Below are positions 5,526 to 8,654 of a stretch of DNA of 8,654 bases, one piece after another. This DNA is from Phycisphaerae bacterium (lineage in GTDB: Bacteria; Planctomycetota; Phycisphaerae; UBA1845; UTPLA1). The notes under the pieces are model-generated. The model was not told where the DNA came from. It ran no database searches and saw only the letters and a program-made list of their open reading frames with translations. Positions within the stretch are counted from its first letter, which is position 1; each line of letters opens with the position of its first letter. The position numbers were made by a program, and so were the translations under genes. The DNA lies in assembly GCA_029259995.1 (NCBI GenBank), contig JAJDEC010000635.1, forward strand, positions 1-8,654. Direction: 5' to 3'.

Positions 5526-6305
5526 ATGCTCGAAACCGAGTTGGAAGACACGCGTCTATTTCAGTTCGCGCCGCTCCTCGACATTCCCGGTTTTCATCAC
5601 GTCGTCACGTCCCGACCCTGGAACATGGCGACGCACATTGGTCCCGACGCCGACGCCGCCCTCGAACGCCGTCGCCGCGTCTGCACGTGGGCCGGCCTCC
5701 CGTTCGATCGCCTCGTCGCCCCCGATCAGATCCATAGCCCGCATGTCCTTTGTGTGACGACTGACGATGCCGGTCGTGGTCGCGACGGCCGGCACACGGC
5801 GCTTCGCTTCGTTGACGGTCTCATCTGTGCCGAACCGAATCTGCCCATCATGCAGTTTTCCGCCGATTGTCCGCTCGTGCTGTTGGTTGAACCTGAACGA
5901 CGCATCTTCGGCACGGCCCATGCCAGTTGGCGCGGGACTGTCGCCGGCATTACGACGGAGCTGATTCGCCAGTTGACGTCGCAGTTCGACGTCGATCCTT
6001 GGAAGCTCATCGCCGCTATCTGTCCCTGCGCCGGACCGGGGGAATACGAAGTCGGGGAAGAGGTGCGGCGTATCGCGATCGCCCGGCTTGGCGAATCGGC
6101 CGCCGCTTTTTTTCCGCAATTGTCGGGGCGACTGCATTTCGATATGCGTGGTGCCAACGTGGATCAGCTCCTGCGGGGCGGCGTTATGAGTCAAAAGATT
6201 CATGTCGCTGCGGAATCGACGATTCGCGACAAGCGATTTTTTTCGTATCGGCGCGAAGGCGCTGATACGGGCCGATTCGTTGTTGCGTGCGGTTTTGTGG
6301 CATGA
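5526..6305 (+). CDS. pgeF: PgeF/YfiH laccase-domain protein (purine nucleoside phosphorylase family)
   Basis: The 259-residue product (counted from ATG 5526) matches the DUF152/YfiH family in length and motifs. All three metal-site residues are present: H70 in D-Q-I-H, C115 in S-A-D-C-P, and H132 in A-H-A-S-W-R-G (usually H-A-G-W-R-G). The later I-C-P-C-A-G-P-G-E-Y-E-V-G-E-E-V (165-180) and F-F-S-Y-R-R-E (near residue 240) are typical. Family members act on purine nucleosides (phosphorylase and deaminase activity), and E. coli YfiH (PgeF) is linked to correcting peptidoglycan precursors. An alternative in-frame ATG at 5454 adds 24 residues that do not look like the family; neither start has a clear ribosome site. 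The stop overlaps the start of the small ORF at 6302 (ATGA). Confidence 0.88.
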   Translation: MLETELEDTRLFQFAPLLDIPGFHHVVTSRPWNMATHIGPDADAALERRRRVCTWAGLPFDRLVAPDQIHSPHVLCVTTDDAGRGRDGRHTALRFVDGLICAEPNLPIMQFSADCPLVLLVEPERRIFGTAHASWRGTVAGITTELIRQLTSQFDVDPWKLIAAICPCAGPGEYEVGEEVRRIAIARLGESAAAFFPQLSGRLHFDMRGANVDQLLRGGVMSQKIHVAAESTIRDKRFFSYRREGADTGRFVVACGFVA

Positions 6306-6481
6306 AACACGATCGCTTACAGATTTCCTTTCACACGTCGCAATCACCGATTTGGCGCGATTCCGCTCATATCAGTGTCGGCGTGCGGCGTCTTATCGGT
6401 AACGCCGCTCGTACGTATGAACAAGCCGGAGTTCCGATATCGAATCGGCAGAGAACTGGTGTGCGGATTGGGCCGATATGA
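6302..6481 (+). CDS. Small hypothetical protein overlapping pgeF
   Basis: An ATG at 6302 overlaps the pgeF stop as ATGA, giving a 59-residue frame that ends at 6481, 18 bases before the queC-like start. Start/stop overlap of this kind usually means translational coupling. The protein is basic (many Arg), has no signal peptide, membrane segment or Cys pair, and is not one I recognise. An in-frame ATG at 6287 lies inside pgeF and is less likely. It may be a real small gene, the remnant of a larger one, or chance; lack of a ribosome site of its own keeps confidence low. Confidence 0.4.
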   Translation: MKHDRLQISFHTSQSPIWRDSAHISVGVRRLIGNAARTYEQAGVPISNRQRTGVRIGPI

Positions 6482-6499
6482 GGGCCGGAGGAATGCGCG

Positions 6500-7198
6500 A
6501 TGGCTAAAGAGACGGCAGTGGTTTTGTGTTCCGGCGGCTTGAACAGCGCCGTTGCGGCCAAAGTTGCGGCGGCAGAGTACGTTATCACACTCCTGCATGT
6601 TCGCTTCCCGCATCGCTCGTCTACGCGTGAGGAAGCCGGCTTCAAACAGCTGGTCGAGGCGCTCCAACCCGAAAAACATCTGACGATTGACATGGGCCAT
6701 TTCGCGCAGATCGGCGGCAACGCGCGCGTCTCCAAGAAGATGCAGATTGAAGACGCGATGGCGATCGGCGAGAGCGGGGCCCATACATACATTCCCGGCA
6801 TGATCGGTACCATGATCGGCGCAGCCTTCAACTGGGCCGATGTGATTCGCGCGACGCGCATTGTTGTCGGCGTGACGGAGGAACTGGGACCGCCGGCGCC
6901 GAGGCTCGCCACGATCTATCCGGATCATTCGCGCGAGTTTCTTGAGATCACGAAGCACGCATACGAGGCGGCATCGCCGAATCGTCGTGTCACGCTCGAC
7001 ATGCCGTTGATCGATCTGAAGCGCGCTGAGATCATCAAGCTGGGCTTGCGCATGGGCGCGCCGTTCGGGCATACGTGGTCGTGTCTCTCGTCGAACGAAG
7101 AGGCTTGCGGCGCGTGTATCGGTTGTGCCACGCGCAATCGCGGTTTCGCCGAGGCGGGTGTTCCGGATCCGCTTTTCTGCGAAGTCGCCGGCGTCTGA
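6500..7198 (+). CDS. queC: Divergent QueC-family (7-cyano-7-deazaguanine synthase-like) protein
   Basis: The 232-residue product has the layout of QueC, the ATP-dependent enzyme that makes preQ0 for queuosine and related deazapurines. It has an N-terminal PP-loop, S11-G-G-L-N-S16, then T-Y-I-P-G (96-100), I-V-V-G-V (121-125), Y-P-D-H-S-R-E-F (140-147) and T-W-S-C195. The C-terminal zinc site is intact: C195, C203, C206, C209, followed by R-N-R-G-F-A-E-A-G. Several signature positions differ from canonical QueC: SGGxDS has Asn15 for Asp, PGRN reads P-G-M-I, and a short insertion with two prolines precedes Y-P-D. It may be a paralogue with a changed substrate. The start is firm: GGAGGA at 6487-6492, seven bases upstream. 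No queD, queE or queF is in the window. Confidence 0.82.
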   Translation: MAKETAVVLCSGGLNSAVAAKVAAAEYVITLLHVRFPHRSSTREEAGFKQLVEALQPEKHLTIDMGHFAQIGGNARVSKKMQIEDAMAIGESGAHTYIPGMIGTMIGAAFNWADVIRATRIVVGVTEELGPPAPRLATIYPDHSREFLEITKHAYEAASPNRRVTLDMPLIDLKRAEIIKLGLRMGAPFGHTWSCLSSNEEACGACIGCATRNRGFAEAGVPDPLFCEVAGV

Positions 7199-7240
7199 TT
7201 GTATTTGAGTGGTCCTGACATTCGTGGCCTCTCGAATTAC

Positions 7241-7280
7241 TGGTGCAAAGTCTCGCAAAGTGTCGCAAATTCCCGCAAAT
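7241..7280 (+). repeat. Four tandem 10-bp repeats with a GCAAA core
   Basis: GCAAA occurs at 7245, 7255, 7265 and 7275, exactly ten bases apart. The units are TGGTGCAAAG, TCTCGCAAAG, TGTCGCAAAT and TCCCGCAAAT, with three of four reading TNNCGCAAA. The array starts 43 bases after the queC-like stop. Ten-base spacing places every core on the same face of the helix, as in arrays bound by cooperative proteins. It might equally be a microsatellite-like expansion. Confidence 0.65.
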
Positions 7281-7467
7281 CGCGATCGTTCTCCGTGATT
7301 GAGACGCGGCGTCTGCGCGCGACGTGTCGTCATGGTCTGCCTTGATCAGTGTCTTGCGTCGGGTTCATAGGCTGGCCGTGTTGTTGTCTGCCCTTTACTC
7401 GCTTTGGGTCGCGGCTCTGAATTGCGCGGCGCACGTGAATTCCCGCGTTCCGCAGGGACGCCACGAG

Positions 7468-7493
7468 AATAGCCCACACTTTCAATGGTGGGG
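7468..7493 (-). repeat. REP-like element, inverted partner of 7599-7623
   Basis: AATAGCCCACACTTTCAA (7468-7485) is the reverse complement of a segment of the element at 7606-7623, giving an 18-base match. The second arm here (GGTGGGG) has diverged, so its own stem is weaker (CCCAC with GTGGG). The two copies face each other across about 110 bp and could pair as a large stem. Confidence 0.6.
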
Positions 7494-7560
7494 ATGGATT
7501 CTGCAGATACCCGATCTCGTTCCGTTGGGACAGGATGAATAAAGCTGGCGTTCGTTGCGC

Positions 7561-7575
7561 CGTCCCTACGGGACG
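7561..7575 (+). repeat. Short palindrome CGTCCC-TAC-GGGACG
   Basis: This is a perfect 6-bp stem with a 3-base loop. Related forms are GTCCC-TCC-GGGAC at 7633-7645 and CGTTCC-GCA-GGGACG at 7446-7460, whose one non-matching pair is a G-T wobble. The three flank the larger palindromes at 7468-7493 and 7600-7619, suggesting a composite repeat made of a long and a short hairpin. Confidence 0.55.
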
Positions 7576-7599
7576 AAAGTGAACCTGGTGGTCGCCAAC

Positions 7600-7619
7600 C
7601 CCACACTTGAAAGTGTGGG
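7600..7619 (+). repeat. REP-like perfect palindrome CCCACACTT-GA-AAGTGTGGG
   Basis: This is the most intact member of the local palindrome family: a 9-bp stem with a two-base centre, or a shorter stem with a TTGAAA loop. CTATTTTCAA follows, also seen reversed beside the copy at 7468. A GTCCC hairpin follows at 7633-7645. Confidence 0.65.
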
Positions 7620-7654
7620 CTATTTTCAATTCGTCCCTCCGGGACTTGTTGCTC

Positions 7655-7704
7655 GGGTGGCCCATTCTTTCAAGCAATAGTATCTACACTTTCAAGGGTC
7701 GGGG
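7655..7704 (+). repeat. Two degraded REP-like elements in tandem
   Basis: GGGTGGCCCATTCTTTCAAG (7655-7674) begins like the palindrome at 5406, but its right arm is lost. It runs directly into CAATAGTATCTACACTTTCA and GGGTCGGGG (7675-7704), a decayed copy of the element at 7468-7493 with the same AATAG lead and ACACTTTCAA core. Both look like relics. Confidence 0.45.
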
Positions 7705-7805
7705 CGCGACGATACGGTCCCGGAAGTTCTCCGATCCGCGGGCAACCTTAACATTCCCAAGCGCAGACGTCCCATCTCATTCGCCGGCATCAAAGGCGTT
7801 GAATG

Positions 7806-7832
7806 CACGATTGGTAGAGTTCGCCAATCGTG
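7806..7832. repeat. Perfect 9-bp inverted repeat CACGATTGG / CCAATCGTG
   Basis: The arms (7806-7814 and 7824-7832) are fully complementary around a 9-base loop. There is no T-run, and the arms share no sequence with the TTCAA-centred family, so this may be a separate element or an operator. Confidence 0.5.
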
Positions 7833-7935
7833 AGAGATTTGGCGAGTGTGTTGGGGCGGGCTTGAGTTTCGATACGTTCGGCGCTGTTGCGTTTTCTTAC
7901 GACGTTGGCGCTGTGCGCGAGCCCTATCGTCGCGT

Positions 7936-7957
7936 CCCCATCGTTGAAGCGATGGGG
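7936..7957 (+). repeat. REP-like palindrome CCCCATCG-TTGAAG-CGATGGGG
   Basis: A perfect 8-bp stem has a TTGAAG loop, sharing the outer CCC/GGG and the TTGAA centre with the element at 7600 while the inner arm bases are entirely different but still complementary. Confidence 0.6.
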
Positions 7958-8000
7958 CATCCGGCATTGTGAGGTGCATTCGTGCGCCGGCGAATTCGAG

Positions 8001-8026
8001 GCCCCAGCCCATGGGCTGGGCCACGG
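8001..8026 (-). repeat. REP-like palindrome, inverted copy of the element at 5404
   Basis: CCCAGCCC (8003-8010) pairs with GGGCTGGG (8013-8020) around AT. On the minus strand it reads GTGGCCCAGCCC then GGGCTGGGGC, matching the element at 5404-5432 outside the loop. The two are 2.6 kb apart in opposite orientation, showing dispersal. Confidence 0.65.
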
Positions 8027-8110
8027 GCGGTTCTCTCTTTGTTCGTGTTGTCGTGAGAATCTGGTGTACGCTGGTACGGCTCCCTCACGTTCGCGGCTCT
8101 GAACGCAGCG

Positions 8111-8148
8111 CGTTCATCGGGATGAACGAAGCGGTGAATCCTTCGTTC
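8111..8148 (+). repeat. Overlapping, mutually exclusive hairpins upstream of cstA
   Basis: CGTTCATC (8111-8118) pairs perfectly with GATGAACG (8121-8128). GAACGAAG (8124-8131) pairs perfectly with CTTCGTTC (8141-8148). The two stems share bases 8124-8128, so only one can form. They end 44 bases before the cstA ATG. The arrangement resembles an anti-terminator/terminator switch but has no T-run, and a likely promoter lies downstream of it. Confidence 0.45.
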
Positions 8149-8178
8149 ACGGGTTTCCAGTTTCCGCGAGACAGTTGT

Positions 8179-8184
8179 TAGAAT
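8179..8184 (+). promoter_or_regulatory. Candidate -10 box (TAGAAT) for cstA
   Basis: TAGAAT lies eight bases before the cstA ATG, so initiation about seven bases downstream would begin almost at the start codon and give a leaderless or near-leaderless mRNA. This fits the absence of any Shine-Dalgarno sequence. No good -35 box is seen at the usual distance, so the call is weak. Confidence 0.28.
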
Positions 8185-8192
8185 ATCGCGTC

Positions 8193-8654
8193 ATGGACAC
8201 GTTCTTCATCGCCATCGGCAGCCTCGTGCTTTACCTCGTCGCCTATCGCACGTACGGACGCTGGCTCAGTCGCAAACTCTTCAAGCTTGATCCCGAGGCG
8301 GCCGTTCCCAGCAAGCAACTCGCTGATGGGCACGACTACGTCGCTACAAAAAAAGGCATCATCTTCGGTCATCACTTCACGAGCATCGCGGGGACGGGAC
8401 CGATCGTCGGGCCGGCGCTGGCGGTGATCTGGGGATGGGTGCCAGCGCTGATCTGGGTGCTGTTCGGCAGCATCTTCATCGGGGCGGTTCACGATCTTGG
8501 TGCGCTCGTTGTCTCAATGCGCAATCGGGGGCAGACGATCGGTGAAGTGGCGGGGCGGCTGATCAATCCGCGCGTGAAGGTGCTGTTCCTGGTCGTGCTG
8601 TTTCTGGCGCTGACAATCGTGCTGGCGATCTTCGGTCTGGTGATCGCGTCGATC
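8193..8654 (+). CDS. cstA: CstA-family carbon starvation / peptide-pyruvate transporter, N-terminal part (cut by window edge)
   Basis: The 154 codons open to the window edge match the N-terminus of the CstA family, cytoplasmic-membrane transporters that take up peptides or pyruvate during carbon limitation. Residues 4-18 form the first membrane helix. The segment D-G-H-D-Y-V (45-50) followed by G59-H-H-F-T-S-I-A-G-T-G-P-I-V-G-P74 is the family signature. It is followed by helices at about 75-95 and 130-154, and the conserved H-D-L-G-A-L and T-I-G-E-V-A-G stretches. Full members have several hundred more residues and many more helices. The ATG at 8193 is at the expected distance from the signature; no ribosome site precedes it, while a TAGAAT box lies eight bases upstream. 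The preceding 990 bp has no gene, so it starts its own transcript. Confidence 0.92.
   Translation, partial: MDTFFIAIGSLVLYLVAYRTYGRWLSRKLFKLDPEAAVPSKQLADGHDYVATKKGIIFGHHFTSIAGTGPIVGPALAVIWGWVPALIWVLFGSIFIGAVHDLGALVVSMRNRGQTIGEVAGRLINPRVKVLFLVVLFLALTIVLAIFGLVIASI

Larger units (their letters stand above)
7199..8192. other. One-kilobase repeat-rich intergenic region
   Basis: No gene is supported between the queC-like stop and cstA. Frames of up to 121 codons exist on both strands, but they run through the palindromes, lack ribosome sites and resemble no family. The region holds a 10-bp tandem array (7241-7280), several REP-like palindromes of differing arm sequence, three short GTCCC/GGGAC hairpins (7446-7460, 7561-7575, 7633-7645), a perfect 9-bp stem (7806-7832) and overlapping hairpins just before cstA. 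No tRNA or CRISPR organisation was found. Confidence 0.6.

Noticed and set aside
4268..5551. 427-codon open frame on the minus strand
   Set aside because: It lies antisense across the whole MDR dehydrogenase, whose zinc and NAD motifs are clear. The antisense frame has no domain or signal and starts and ends in unrelated sequence; long shadows are common in GC-rich genes.
5556..6347. 263-codon open frame on the minus strand
   Set aside because: It is antisense to the pgeF gene, which has all family residues.
6344..7333. 329-codon open frame on the minus strand
   Set aside because: It is antisense to the queC-like gene and the tandem GCAAA array; its translation is Arg-rich low-information sequence with no recognisable motif.
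7330..7677. 115-codon minus-strand frame and overlapping plus-strand frames
   Set aside because: They are formed by translation through the palindromic repeats at 7446-7675, with no ribosome site or family resemblance.
7199..8192. CRISPR array in the repeat-rich intergenic region
   Set aside because: The repeats are palindromes at irregular spacing with varying arms and differing orientation; there are no constant repeats with uniform spacers and no cas genes.
8344..8354. Run of A in cstA matching a slippery A-AAA-AAA heptamer
   Set aside because: The reading frame continues in conserved CstA sequence, no stimulatory structure is apparent, and the alternative frame has no family resemblance.

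Overview
The window is GC-rich bacterial chromosome. It most likely comes from a Planctomycetota-type genome, judging by a PEP-CTERM/LamG surface protein, a di-heme cytochrome with a calcium-type loop, an orphan cobalamin-domain protein, many genes lacking strong Shine-Dalgarno sites, and intergenic DNA packed with small palindromic repeats. The phylum is inferred from gene content only; there is no rRNA or marker gene in the window.

Layout, left to right. (1) The N-terminus of a minus-strand lipoprotein (1-228) is cut by the left edge. (2) A 576-bp divergent intergenic region carries four perfectly spaced 9-bp CCTA repeats (601-636). It leads into a stand-alone cobalamin-binding-domain protein (805-1539) that has no HTH, has lost the cobalt-ligating His, and carries a strongly basic tail. 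(3) A strong hairpin terminator (1597-1629) separates it from a convergent, exported di-heme cytochrome c (minus strand, 1636-2490). (4) A LamG-domain PEP-CTERM protein (2971-3789) lies between two decayed, same-strand remnants of the C-terminus of an IS630-family transposase (2507-2692 and 3808-4035). (5) A gene-poor stretch ends in a clear plus-strand terminator (4318-4351) that has no obvious gene to terminate and lies just upstream of a zinc-dependent MDR dehydrogenase (GTG start, 4412-5368). (6) A plus-strand group follows: a PgeF/YfiH laccase-domain protein (5526-6305), a small overlapping ORF (6302-6481) and a divergent QueC-family protein (6500-7198). (7) About 1 kb without a gene (7199-8192) holds a 10-bp tandem GCAAA array and a cluster of REP-like palindromes whose arms differ in sequence but stay complementary. 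(8) The N-terminal 154 codons of a CstA-family transporter (8193 onward) are cut by the right edge.

Functionally this looks like a patchwork rather than one pathway. The only tight cluster is pgeF - small ORF - queC-like, joined by a start/stop overlap and a strong ribosome site. The most unusual content is regulatory or structural: the 9-bp and 10-bp tandem arrays, the covarying palindrome family, the orphan terminator before the dehydrogenase, and two enzyme-family proteins (B12-binding and QueC-like) with substitutions at signature catalytic or ligand positions.
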